In this document: positions 10,734 through 20,077 of the stretch, piece by piece | How the letters are laid out: each line of letters starts with the position of its first letter | How positions within the stretch are numbered: the stretch's first letter is position 1 | Assembly: GCF_001547935.1 (NCBI RefSeq) | Contig: NZ_AP014635.1 | Coordinates: forward strand, 806,001 to 870,000 | Reading direction: 5' to 3' | Source of the DNA: Vibrio tritonius | GTDB taxonomy: Bacteria; Pseudomonadota; Gammaproteobacteria; Enterobacterales; Vibrionaceae | Length of the DNA stretch: 64,000 bases | Translations under genes and position numbers: made by a program | Notes under the pieces: generated by a model | The model's database searches: none | What the model saw: the letters and a program-made list of their open reading frames with translations, nothing else | What the model was told of the DNA's origin: nothing

Positions 10734-12398
10734 ATGAAACACGGTGTGATTTTAAAAACAGCATTAAGCGCCGCTATTATGACGGTACTGGCGGGATGTG
10801 CCAGTCAACCAGCACATGAGTGGCAACAAGACAAAACCTACAAATTGACCATCCTACATACCAACGATCACCATGGTCGTTTTTGGCAAAACCAATATGG
10901 TGAGTATGGTATGGCCGCGCGTAAGACGTTAGTCGAGCAAATCCGCAACGACGTGGCGAAACAGGGTGGCAGTGTCTTATTGTTCTCAGGTGGTGATATT
11001 AACACCGGTGTACCAGAGTCGGACTTACAAGATGCAGAACCCGATTTTAAAGGGATGAACAAAATTGGTTACGATGCGATGGCGATCGGTAACCATGAGT
11101 TTGATAACCCTCTAAAAGTGCTGTTGAAGCAAAAAAACTGGGCACATTTCCCGCTGCTCTCTGCCAATATTTATGACAAGAAAACCGGTAAACGCCTCTT
11201 CCAGCCATATCAAATCTTCGATGAGCAAGGGGTAAAAATTGCCGTTATCGGTTTAACTACGGAAGATACCGCCAAAATCGGTAACCCTGAATACATCAGT
11301 GGCTTTGATTTCCGCGACCCTAAAGTTGAAGCGAAGAAAGTGATTGATGAGCTGAAAAAGACCGAACATCCTGATTTGATCTTCGCTGTGACTCATATGG
11401 GTCATTATCAGAATGGTCAATATGGTATTAACGCCCCAGGTGATGTATCGCTGGCTCGTTACCTACCTAAAGGTGACCTTGATATGATCGTTGGTGGTCA
11501 CTCACAGGACCCTGTCTGTATGGAAGGCCCTAACGTGATGAAGAAAAACTTCCAACCAGGCGATGCGTGCAAACCGGATTACCAAAACGGCACATATATT
11601 GTGCAAGCTCATGAATGGGGTAAATACGTAGGTCGTGCTGATTACGAATTCCGCAATGGCGAATTGCGTATGGTGAGCTATAACCTGATTCCAGTAAACA
11701 TGAAGAAAAAAGTCATGGTGAATGGTCAATCAGAGAAAGTGTATGCAACGCACCAAATCGCAGAAGATAAAGCGATGCTGGATTTCTTGCGTCCATATCA
11801 AGACAAAGGCCAAGCGCAGCTTAACGTGAAAATCGCCAAGATTAACGACAAGTTGGAAGGTGATCGTAATGTGGTACGTTTCCATCAAACCAACTTGGGC
11901 CGTTTGATTGCCACTGCACATATGCAGCGCGCGAAAGCGGATTTCGCCATTATGAACTCAGGTGGAGTACGTGATTCCATCGATAAAGGCGATGTGACCT
12001 ACAAAGATGTACTTAAAGTTCAACCGTTTGGCAATATCATTACTTACATCGATATGAAGGGTAAAGAGGTTAAAGAGTACTTAGATACGGTTGCTACTAA
12101 GCCAGTTGATTCCGGTGCTTACCCACAATTTGCGGGGATTAGTATGACCGTGGGTAAAACATCCGTGTCTAACGTTAAGGTTGGCGGTAAAGCTTTGGAT
12201 ATGAATAAGACTTATCGCTTTACCGTACCAAGCTTTAATGCGGCGGGTGGTGATGGCTATCCTAAGCTCACCGACCGTACTGGTTTTGTGACGACTGGGT
12301 TTGTTGATGCTGAAGTGCTCAAACAGTTCTTAGAAGAAAATAGCCCATTGGATGTGAATCAATTCGCCCCTAAAGGCGAAATTGTCTACAAACTTTAA
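10734..12398 (+). CDS. lipoprotein 5'-nucleotidase / UDP-sugar hydrolase (UshA/NutA family)
   Basis: Releases nucleosides and phosphate from extracellular nucleotides. The start at 10734 (554 residues) has AAAGG 7 bases upstream, whereas the ATG at 10728 is too close to it. The signal peptide ends in LAGC, so Cys22 is lipidated, as in the Vibrio NutA-type enzyme and unlike soluble E. coli UshA. Metallophosphoesterase motifs are seen in order: HTNDHHGRF, SGGDINTG, GNHEFDNP, THMGH and GGHSQDP. The C-terminal substrate domain follows (NSGGVRDSI, FNAAGGDGYP). It is monocistronic with its own terminator. Confidence 0.93.
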   Translation: MKHGVILKTALSAAIMTVLAGCASQPAHEWQQDKTYKLTILHTNDHHGRFWQNQYGEYGMAARKTLVEQIRNDVAKQGGSVLLFSGGDINTGVPESDLQDAEPDFKGMNKIGYDAMAIGNHEFDNPLKVLLKQKNWAHFPLLSANIYDKKTGKRLFQPYQIFDEQGVKIAVIGLTTEDTAKIGNPEYISGFDFRDPKVEAKKVIDELKKTEHPDLIFAVTHMGHYQNGQYGINAPGDVSLARYLPKGDLDMIVGGHSQDPVCMEGPNVMKKNFQPGDACKPDYQNGTYIVQAHEWGKYVGRADYEFRNGELRMVSYNLIPVNMKKKVMVNGQSEKVYATHQIAEDKAMLDFLRPYQDKGQAQLNVKIAKINDKLEGDRNVVRFHQTNLGRLIATAHMQRAKADFAIMNSGGVRDSIDKGDVTYKDVLKVQPFGNIITYIDMKGKEVKEYLDTVATKPVDSGAYPQFAGISMTVGKTSVSNVKVGGKALDMNKTYRFTVPSFNAAGGDGYPKLTDRTGFVTTGFVDAEVLKQFLEENSPLDVNQFAPKGEIVYKL

Positions 12399-12427
12399 GG
12401 TTGACTCTTTTCGTTAAATTGCTTTAA

Positions 12428-12462
12428 CTAACGGGCAGTTGCATTGGCAACTGCCCGTTTTT
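12428..12462 (+). terminator. intrinsic terminator after the 5'-nucleotidase gene
   Basis: A perfect 12-bp stem ACGGGCAGTTGC / GCAACTGCCCGT (12431-12442, 12447-12458) with loop ATTG and a T run. Confidence 0.92.
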
Positions 12463-12529
12463 ATTGACACTCTACGAATCACTATAGGTTATGCCACTTA
12501 TCCTGATGAGTATAAGGAAATGAGCTACC

Positions 12530-13006
12530 ATGACCCCAGCCATCAATTTAGCAAAAAAGAAAAAAGTCCCACACACCATTCACTCCTACGAACATGATCC
12601 TAGCGCTGCCAGTTATGGCGAAGAGGCGGCCGAGCTGTTGGGGCAAGACCCTGCGACCGTATTTAAGACATTGCTGTTTTGTCTTAATGGTGAGGAGAAG
12701 AATTTGGCGGTCGCCGTGATTCCTGTTGACCACCGCTTGAATCTAAAATTGGCAGCCAAGGCGGCAAAAGGCAAAAAAGCGGATATGGCTAACCCTGAGA
12801 TTGCCCAGAAAACGACGGGTTATGTCGTTGGTGGAATCAGTCCTTTAGGACAGAAAAAAGCATTACCGACGTTTATCCATGAAAGCGCGTTAAATTTACC
12901 CACCATGTGCGTTAGCGCTGGTAAACGAGGTTTAGAAATTGAGTTGGCCCCCAAAGATTTAGCGACGTTGACTCGTGCTCAATTTGTGAACCTTTGTGTC
13001 GATTAA
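12530..13006 (+). CDS. ybaK: Cys-tRNA(Pro) deacylase YbaK
   Basis: A free-standing editing domain that hydrolyses Cys-tRNA(Pro) made in error by prolyl-tRNA synthetase. The 158-residue protein contains the family elements HSYEHDPSAASYGEEAAELLG, VFKTLLF, AVAVIPVDHRLNLK (the functional Lys region) and GYVVGGISPLGQKK. A perfect -35 TTGACA (12464-12469) lies upstream but the -10 is weak. It is convergent with uraA and shares a terminator with it. Confidence 0.95.
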   Translation: MTPAINLAKKKKVPHTIHSYEHDPSAASYGEEAAELLGQDPATVFKTLLFCLNGEEKNLAVAVIPVDHRLNLKLAAKAAKGKKADMANPEIAQKTTGYVVGGISPLGQKKALPTFIHESALNLPTMCVSAGKRGLEIELAPKDLATLTRAQFVNLCVD

Positions 13007-13023
13007 GTATGGAAAATTGACAA

Positions 13024-13058
13024 CAAAAAAAGGCCTCATATTACATGAGGCCTTTTTC
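13024..13058. terminator. bidirectional terminator, ybaK / uraA
   Basis: AGGCCTCAT / ATGAGGCCT (13031-13039, 13045-13053) flanked by A run and T run, so it can work for both convergent genes. Confidence 0.9.
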
Positions 13059-13108
13059 TAGCTAAATAATATCTTAGCGAGGTCGAAAACACAGGAGCGT
13101 AAAACGCT

Positions 13109-14353
13109 CTATTCGTTATCAACGTCTGCTTTATCTACGATGTGATTTTCGCCGAGATCTTGCGGCAGAAGTAAGTTCAATAGAATCGCAACAATACCAC
13201 AAAGGCTGACACCTTGTAGGCTAAAGTCGCCGATACCAAAGGCCATGCCACCGATACCAAACACTAGTGTAACGGCAACAATCACGAGGTTACGCGATTT
13301 GTGCAAATCTACGTTGTGTTTGATTAACGCATTCAAACCGACCGTTGCAATCGACCCAAACAGGAGCATCATAATGCCACCCATTACTGGAACCGGAATG
13401 GTTTGCAGTAGGGCTCCGAGTTTTCCAACTAAGGCTAAAATGATCGCGGTTACTGCAGCCCAAGTCATGATCACTGGGTTAAAAGCTTTAGTTAATGTAA
13501 CAGCACCAGTCACTTCACTGTAGGTAGTGTTTGGTGGCGCACCTAGGAAGGTTGCCGCCATTGTCGCGACCCCGTCACCAGTGATGGTACGATGTAACCC
13601 TGGTTTCTTCAGATAATCTTTACCTGTGACGTTAGAGATAGCAATGATGTCTCCTACGTGTTCAACCGCTGGTGCAATGGCGACTGGAATCATGAACAAT
13701 ATCGCGTTGATATTGAATTCAGGGAAAGTGAAGTTTGGTAATGCAAACCATGCGGCATTATGCACTGGTGTAAAATCGACCACGCCAAAAAAGAGCGATA
13801 GGGTATAACCTACGACGATCCCGCCACAGATAGGAATCAGTTTAAAAAAGCCTTTAGCGAACACATTGATCACAATGGTTGTTAGTAGCGAGGCAAGAGA
13901 GATCCAAACTGCAATATCCCCATTAACCAACTGCGCACTGCCATCACCTGTTTTGCCGATTGCCATATTGACTGCGGTTGGAGCAAGTCCTAAACCAATC
14001 ACCATAATCACGGGGCCAACCACAACGGGAGGCAATAGCCTGTGAATAAAATTAACCCCTTTTACTTTTATTATGGCACCTAAAATGACGTAAATAAGAC
14101 CTGCAACCATGAGTCCACCCATAGTAGCAGCGATACCAAAGGTTTTGGTGCCATACATAATAGGAGCAATAAAAGCGAAGGAAGAGGCGAGGAAGATAGG
14201 AACAGAGCGGCGGGTAATAAGTTGGAAAAGTAGGGTGCCGATACCTGCACCGAAAAGAGCGACGTTAGGATCGAGCCCCGTAAGGAGAGGGACAAGAACC
14301 AGCGCACCAAATGCGACAAAGAGCATTTGCGCGCCCAAAATGGCGTTTTTCAT
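13109..14353 (-). CDS. uraA: uracil permease (NCS2 family)
   Basis: A proton-coupled uracil importer of the inner membrane. The 414-residue protein has about 14 hydrophobic segments and the family motifs QMLFVAFGALVLVPLLTG at the N-terminus, PVAIAPAVEHVGD with the substrate Glu (AxEHxGD), and LGAPPNTTYSEVTG. These favour uracil over xanthine or urate. An AGGGA ribosome site precedes the ATG. No upp gene accompanies it here. The promoter overlaps a PurR-type operator. Confidence 0.95.
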   Translation of the reverse strand: MKNAILGAQMLFVAFGALVLVPLLTGLDPNVALFGAGIGTLLFQLITRRSVPIFLASSFAFIAPIMYGTKTFGIAATMGGLMVAGLIYVILGAIIKVKGVNFIHRLLPPVVVGPVIMVIGLGLAPTAVNMAIGKTGDGSAQLVNGDIAVWISLASLLTTIVINVFAKGFFKLIPICGGIVVGYTLSLFFGVVDFTPVHNAAWFALPNFTFPEFNINAILFMIPVAIAPAVEHVGDIIAISNVTGKDYLKKPGLHRTITGDGVATMAATFLGAPPNTTYSEVTGAVTLTKAFNPVIMTWAAVTAIILALVGKLGALLQTIPVPVMGGIMMLLFGSIATVGLNALIKHNVDLHKSRNLVIVAVTLVFGIGGMAFGIGDFSLQGVSLCGIVAILLNLLLPQDLGENHIVDKADVDNE

Positions 14354-14387
14354 CGTAGATTCCCTGATGCTATAAAAAATTCGTGGG

Positions 14388-14416
14388 ATTCTACCACTTT
14401 TGTAATCGATTGCCAG
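14388..14416 (-). promoter_or_regulatory. uraA promoter overlapping a PurR-like box
   Basis: On the minus strand a -35 CTGGCA (14416-14411), 17-base spacer and -10 TAGAAT (14393-14388) precede uraA. The 16-mer TGGCAATCGATTACAA (14415-14400) matches the E. coli PurR consensus ANGCAANCGNTTNCNT at every defined position except the two ends. It covers the -35 and spacer, as expected for a repressor site. Confidence 0.6.
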
Positions 14417-14599
14417 AAGCTAACTCAGGAAAATACTCATTTTTGCTAATAAACAAAAATATCCTGAATAGGCGGGAATGAACGAGAGAGTGCCGTTATC
14501 ATTATGCCAAATCTCTTTGAGCAACGGCAGGATTGAGGAGTTGAAAGATAAAAAGCCGTTATCGCTTAGCAAAATTGACGCGATCCTGATGCCCATCCC

Positions 14600-14628
14600 T
14601 TGCTCGGGCTGAGATAGTTGCTTATCAT
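14600..14628 (+). promoter_or_regulatory. sigma70 promoter of the DUF2066 gene
   Basis: -35 TTGCTC (14600-14605), 17-base spacer, -10 TATCAT (14623-14628). The transcript would start about 27 bases before the ATG at 14662. Confidence 0.65.
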
Positions 14629-14661
14629 CAAGCTTCACTTATAGGGAACAATAAAAATCTT

Positions 14662-15915
14662 ATGCGTTACTTAGCTTTGTTGTTAATGGGATTGATTTCT
14701 ATCCCCGCTTCAGCGCTCACTAAAGTAAATCTATATCAGACAGAAGTCGTTTTAGATTCTCAACAGCAGGATTCCGATGATGATGCGCGTTTACGCGGCA
14801 TGGAACAGGTAATTGTTCGTGCTACGGGGAATACCGCATCACTCGATAATGATGTGATTAAAAAAGCGTTGCATCACAATAGCCAATACTTGACTCAAAT
14901 CAGTAGTGGACAAAATAACGGTCAACCCACCGTAAAGCTTGGTTTTAGTGCGCCGCACATTCGTTCGCTACTGACTCAAGCCCAATTGCCTTTTTGGCCG
15001 GAGTATCGAGCGAACTTACTGGTATGGTTAGTCGAAGACAACAACTACGATCGTTCGGTGATGTGGGAACACTCTGATTCACCGTTATTGCAAAGTTTGC
15101 AAACAGAAGCGCAGTTACGCGGCTTGCCAATCACGGTTCCTGTTGGTGATTTTGATGATATTACCGGGATTCAAACGTCGGATTTATGGGGTGGGTTCAC
15201 CGGCCCAATCGCTCAAGCGAGTATGCGTTATCCAACCGATGGCGTGTTGGTGATACGCGCGCAAGGTGAAGACCTGCGTTGGACCTTGTATGATCAAAAT
15301 GCTGAGCAAATGGCTAGTTCAATTAAAGAGCCTGTAAGTGGTGATGCTTCTGGTGAGCAGGCCATGCAACAACTGATTGATGCTGTCAGCCAATATTATG
15401 CACAGAAAAACTCCGTGCTGGTGGCCAGTCAATCTTCCCAATATGTGTTAGCGGATTTTTCTGGTCTAAAGAATGCACAAGATTTCTTCACGCTTGAACA
15501 GACCTTGTCAGCACTAAGTTCAGTTGCTGCGCTTGATGTGTTAAGTATTCAGGGTGATAAAGTTGAATACAAGGTGCATTTATTAGCGACACCAGAAGAT
15601 TTCGAGCAAGAAGTGATGCGCACCAAACAACTAGAAGAAGTGGACATGATGGGTGTGCCGATGAGTGATATTAAAACCAATTACTCCAACGACAATCTTG
15701 ACCCATCAATCAGCTCGCCAATGACTGGAGCCACAATGCAAGATACACTGGTTGATAATCCATTAAGTGGTGACAATGTTGGTTCACCATCAGTAGATTC
15801 CTCAGTTCAAGGCGAAAACGCTGTAACAGGTGATGGACTCACTGCGCAAGGTTCAGCGATGGTATCTCAAGCGGATACACCGCCTAAAAATCTATATTTT
15901 AGGTGGCTTAACTAA
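14662..15915 (+). CDS. DUF2066 domain-containing exported protein
   Basis: 417 residues with an N-terminal signal peptide (MRYLALLLMGLISIPASALTK). The following region with RLRGMEQVIVRATGN and VRSLLTQ-like segments matches the DUF2066 family, and the C-terminal FRWLN end is also typical in my memory. A low-complexity stretch rich in Ser, Asp and Gly covers about residues 335-405. It is periplasmic or membrane-associated, and the function is unknown. It stands alone between uraA and wrbA. Confidence 0.8.
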   Translation: MRYLALLLMGLISIPASALTKVNLYQTEVVLDSQQQDSDDDARLRGMEQVIVRATGNTASLDNDVIKKALHHNSQYLTQISSGQNNGQPTVKLGFSAPHIRSLLTQAQLPFWPEYRANLLVWLVEDNNYDRSVMWEHSDSPLLQSLQTEAQLRGLPITVPVGDFDDITGIQTSDLWGGFTGPIAQASMRYPTDGVLVIRAQGEDLRWTLYDQNAEQMASSIKEPVSGDASGEQAMQQLIDAVSQYYAQKNSVLVASQSSQYVLADFSGLKNAQDFFTLEQTLSALSSVAALDVLSIQGDKVEYKVHLLATPEDFEQEVMRTKQLEEVDMMGVPMSDIKTNYSNDNLDPSISSPMTGATMQDTLVDNPLSGDNVGSPSVDSSVQGENAVTGDGLTAQGSAMVSQADTPPKNLYFRWLN

Positions 15916-15988
15916 GCTGCCTGATGATTCTGCTCGCGGTGTTCCGTAAATGGTTCAAAGCGGCAAATGTGACCCATTAGGTTTAAAA

Positions 15989-16020
15989 CAAAAAAGAAGA
16001 TCGGATGATCTTCTTTTTTT
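15989..16020. terminator. bidirectional terminator, DUF2066 gene / wrbA
   Basis: AAAAAGAAGATC / GATCTTCTTTTT (15991-16002, 16007-16018) around loop GGAT, with A run on one side and T run on the other. Confidence 0.92.
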
Positions 16021-16042
16021 GTTTTTGATTATGTCCTGAATA

Positions 16043-16980
<938 letters not shown>

Positions 16981-16999
16981 AGTTTCTTCCTATTGCTTC

Positions 17000-18469
17000 T
17001 TATTTATTTTGCAGAGCCATAAAGCGTTCACGCTGTAGAATTAACTGATCGATTCTCGCGTCATATCGAGCCTGCTCTAAGCTACCAAGCTTTGTAAGCT
17101 GACTAGCTTGAGTATAGTATTGAATCGCTTTGTTCCACTGTGCTTTAAGCGCCAAAATTTCAGCTCTAGCTGCTAAATCTTCTTCGCTGTTACCAGCGCG
17201 ACTATTGGCTTCGGCTAAAAGGCTCCAGCCATTAGGATCATTCGGATTATCATGAGTATAACGCTGCAATACTCGAATAGCGTCTTGAAATTTGTCTTCT
17301 TTTAAAAGCACATTTCCGTAGTTAATTTCCAACACAGCATTGTTAGGGTTCTCTTTTAATGCTTTCTGTAACATTAATTCAGCATCATGTGCTTGATTTT
17401 TCGCTAGATAAAGGTCAGACATTGTATCTAGATAAAAGTTATTGTTCGGATCGTTTTTAACCAGTTTAGTCAATATTTCTTCGGCTTGAGTTAGTTTCTC
17501 ATTGTCTAAATAAACGAGAGCCTTACCATATTCAAATGCCGGAGCCATTGCAGCAGAGGATTTCTTTGCTGTACGAGTAAACCAATCAAGAGCATCTTTT
17601 TCATCGAGGCCTGAATAACGGGCAATGACGCGGCTACGAGCCAAAAAGAAGTGCAATGAAGAGGTTGGATGTTCTTGTGGGTATTGTTGAGCGCGCTCAC
17701 GCGTGTCAGTAATTCGAGCTTCTGGAAGGGGGTGAGTGAGCAACATTTGTGGCGGTTTACTGGAATAGCGATATTCCGCGGCTAAACGAGAAAAGAACCG
17801 TGGCATGGCCATTACATCAAAGCCTGATTTAGCTAATGTTTGCATACCAAAGCGGTCTGCTTCTCTTTCGTTTGAACGAGTGTAGTTAATCTGCCCTTGA
17901 ATACTACCTGCAGTGGTCGCGGTAATGGCTGCGATTCCTGCTTCAGGTGCGGCTATCGCTAACAAAAGCGCACCGGCTAGAGCGGCCAAAGTAGCTGGTG
18001 AACGTTGTGCTTGGGCCTCCATGCTTCGAGCAAGGTGGCGCTGAGTGACGTGGGATATTTCGTGCGCCATAACCGAGGCCAGTTCACTTTCAGACTGCGT
18101 ATCTAAAAATAGTCCCGAGTGCAGAGCGACATAACCGCCAAAGAAGGCAAAAGCGTTAATGGCATGATCGTTAATCAAAAAAAAGTGAAAGGGGGTTTTG
18201 ACGTTATCGGCATGGGCAACTAAACGATGGCCCAAAGTATCAACGTATTCGCTTAGTACCGGATCATTAATGACGGGTTGGTTAGCTCGAATCATACGCA
18301 TATAAGCATCGCCATAGAGCAACTCTTGGTCGATAGAGAGCGTTGCTCCAGCAACGGTGCCAATATCCGGTAAATCATTACCTTGAGCCAGACTCATTTG
18401 AGGTGCTGTGAACGATAGCGATGCTGCGATACATACACAAAGCAAAGAACGGTTACGTTTAACAAACAT
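17000..18469 (-). CDS. bepA: periplasmic chaperone and metalloprotease BepA
   Basis: Quality control of LptD and BamA at the outer membrane. The 489-residue protein has a signal peptide cut near residue 29, an M48 zinc site HEISH at residues 136-140 (the same numbering as E. coli BepA), a third-ligand region NEREADRFG and a C-terminal set of TPR helices (EILTKLVKNDPNNNFYLDTMSDLYLAKNQ, LEINYGNVLLKEDKFQDAIRVLQRY). It is upstream of arsC-wrbA with 19 bases between, and divergent from perM. Confidence 0.96.
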   Translation of the reverse strand: MFVKRNRSLLCVCIAASLSFTAPQMSLAQGNDLPDIGTVAGATLSIDQELLYGDAYMRMIRANQPVINDPVLSEYVDTLGHRLVAHADNVKTPFHFFLINDHAINAFAFFGGYVALHSGLFLDTQSESELASVMAHEISHVTQRHLARSMEAQAQRSPATLAALAGALLLAIAAPEAGIAAITATTAGSIQGQINYTRSNEREADRFGMQTLAKSGFDVMAMPRFFSRLAAEYRYSSKPPQMLLTHPLPEARITDTRERAQQYPQEHPTSSLHFFLARSRVIARYSGLDEKDALDWFTRTAKKSSAAMAPAFEYGKALVYLDNEKLTQAEEILTKLVKNDPNNNFYLDTMSDLYLAKNQAHDAELMLQKALKENPNNAVLEINYGNVLLKEDKFQDAIRVLQRYTHDNPNDPNGWSLLAEANSRAGNSEEDLAARAEILALKAQWNKAIQYYTQASQLTKLGSLEQARYDARIDQLILQRERFMALQNK

Positions 18470-18855
18470 GTGACGAGTGAGACTCCTGAACCAACTGAAA
18501 ATAAGACACTTCTTTATTTAAAAGGTTTCTTTTGATCTTGGCTTTGCCTTAGGGAGTAAATAGTTTTGTGATAAACAGTGGAACCCAAAGCAAAAGCCTA
18601 TACAATGTGATTCCTATATTAAGGATTCAGCATCAGAATGGAACTGATAAAACAGGAATAGTTCTAATCTGATGAGTTCGTCAGTGAAGGCGCACGATAG
18701 AAATTACGCTTTGTTACATTCTTGTCTTTTTATTGATCCGTTTAATGACGAACTTCGTCTAGGATAAGGATAATATCTGACACCTATCTTAAGGATGTTC
18801 TTCTCAATTTTTTTATCGTAATGATGACGCTCAGCTTGTAAGGAGTGAGAAAACC
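18470..18855. other. bepA / perM divergent intergenic region
   Basis: 386 bases without a gene. It holds a sigmaE-like promoter on the plus strand (18640-18667), a small hairpin GACGA-ACT-TCGTC near 18748-18760 and AT-rich stretches. I found no intrinsic terminator in the leader, so a separate small RNA is not supported. Confidence 0.5.
18640..18667 (+). promoter_or_regulatory. candidate sigmaE promoter for perM
   Basis: GGAACT (18640-18645) and TCTAA (18663-18667) separated by 17 bases fit GGAACTT-N15-GTCTAA with two mismatches (T to G after the -35, G to T before the -10). The leader to the perM GTG would be about 180 bases. Confidence 0.35.
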
Positions 18856-19920
18856 GTGTTTGAAATGGTAACTCGTTGGTATCAGAGACGATTTTCCGAC
18901 CCCAATGCCGTTAGTTTAGTGGCAATACTCGTCGTTGGGTTTGTGATCATTTATTTTATGGGGCATTTAATTGCGCCCTTACTGGTAGCAATTGTTTTGG
19001 CCTATTTATTGGAATGGCCTGTCAGTCAACTGCGTCGTTTTAAGTTGCCTCGTACCGCCGCGGTGGCTTTGGTCTTGATTGTTTTCATCAGTGTAATGTT
19101 GATGGCACTGTTGGGGCTCGTACCGACCATGTGGAAACAAATTTCCAACTTGGTTAACGATATACCTAATATGTACAGTGACTTACAGAGGTTTATTTCT
19201 ACCATTCCTCAGCGTTATCCAGACTTGGCTAATTTAGACATCGTTGAACCCTTAATGGATAACACTAAAAATAAAGCGTTAGGGTTTGGGGAGTCATTAG
19301 TCAAAGAGTCATTTTCATCACTTGTTAGCTTAGCAACCCTTGCTATCTATCTGATTTTAGTTCCACTTTTGGTTTTCTTTCTGTTGAAAGATAAATATCA
19401 AATGTTGCGCTATGTGGGACGAGTCATGCCTCGTAATCGAGTGTTGGCTAATCAGGTTTGGGTTGAGATGAACCAGCAGATTTCCAATTATATCCGTGGC
19501 AAAGTGTTGGAGATCATTATTGTGGGCGTAACCAGTTATGTTGCTTTTGCTGTGCTAGGGCTGCGTTATTCCGTGCTTTTGGCTGTTGCGGTGGGGTTAT
19601 CTGTGTTGATTCCGTATATTGGAGCGGCTGCGGTGACGGTGCCCGTGGCGATTGTTGCGCTTTTTCAATGGGGATTAACACCAGAGTTTTATTCCTTGAT
19701 GATCGCATACGGTATTATTCAAGCCCTCGACGGCAATGTCTTAGTTCCGATTCTATTTTCCGAAGCAGTTAACCTGCATCCGGTCGCTATCATCGCTGCT
19801 GTGTTGATTTTTGGTGGATTATGGGGATTTTGGGGCGTTTTCTTCGCGATTCCTCTTGCCACTTTAGTTAAAGCTGTACTTCACGCCTTACCCGTTCAAG
19901 ACGACGAAAACATCGCGTAA
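18856..19920 (+). CDS. perM: AI-2E family transporter / permease PerM
   Basis: 354 residues with about eight hydrophobic segments and the family patterns YLILVPLLVFFLLKDKYQ, RGKVLEIIIVGV, LIPYIGAAAVTVPV and GNVLVPILFSEAVNLHPV. The GTG start has AAGGAG 10 bases upstream. The family includes TqsA (AI-2 export) and Na+/H+ antiporters. The PerM branch next to bepA has no settled substrate. Confidence 0.9.
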   Translation: MFEMVTRWYQRRFSDPNAVSLVAILVVGFVIIYFMGHLIAPLLVAIVLAYLLEWPVSQLRRFKLPRTAAVALVLIVFISVMLMALLGLVPTMWKQISNLVNDIPNMYSDLQRFISTIPQRYPDLANLDIVEPLMDNTKNKALGFGESLVKESFSSLVSLATLAIYLILVPLLVFFLLKDKYQMLRYVGRVMPRNRVLANQVWVEMNQQISNYIRGKVLEIIIVGVTSYVAFAVLGLRYSVLLAVAVGLSVLIPYIGAAAVTVPVAIVALFQWGLTPEFYSLMIAYGIIQALDGNVLVPILFSEAVNLHPVAIIAAVLIFGGLWGFWGVFFAIPLATLVKAVLHALPVQDDENIA

Positions 19921-19935
19921 TTTGGATTCACTTCT

Positions 19936-19971
19936 TAAAAAACACCCCATTAATTGAAATGGGGTTTTTTT
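19936..19971 (+). terminator. intrinsic terminator after perM
   Basis: ACCCCAT / ATGGGGT (19944-19950, 19959-19965) followed by a T run, with an A run on the other side. Confidence 0.85.
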
Positions 19972-19993
19972 GTGCTTATTTTTTATAGATAGC

Positions 19994-20021
19994 TCAAGTA
20001 TTCCTAGAGCGAAGCCGATGT
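19994..20021 (+). promoter_or_regulatory. FliA-like promoter of the chemoreceptor gene
   Basis: TCAA (19994-19997), 16 bases, GCCGATGT (20014-20021). This resembles the Vibrio sigma28 pattern TAAA-N15-GCCGATAA, with one extra spacer base. Chemoreceptors are usually late flagellar-class genes. Confidence 0.45.
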
Positions 20022-20077
20022 AGAGAGTAGGACGCCAATACATTGAAGTTAAAGGTAGTAGCAGTAGAGGGAAACTT

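Larger units (their letters stand above)
14354..14661. other. uraA / DUF2066 divergent intergenic region
   Basis: Holds the PurR-like uraA promoter at one end and a sigma70 promoter for the DUF2066 gene at the other. GCCGTTATC occurs twice in direct orientation (14492-14500, 14555-14563). A minus-strand frame at 14420-14638 shows no recognisable protein character. Confidence 0.55.

Noticed and set aside
14420..14638. 72-residue minus-strand frame in the uraA/DUF2066 gap
   Set aside because: It covers the plus-strand promoter, has no ribosome site and no recognisable domain.
15930..15980. Short frames after the DUF2066 gene, possibly remnants of a lost gene
   Set aside because: They are about 20 codons on either strand with no recognisable match; not enough to call a pseudogene.
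18674..18855. sigmaE-dependent small RNA between bepA and perM
   Set aside because: A promoter-like element exists, but no hairpin with a T run ends a separate transcript before perM.
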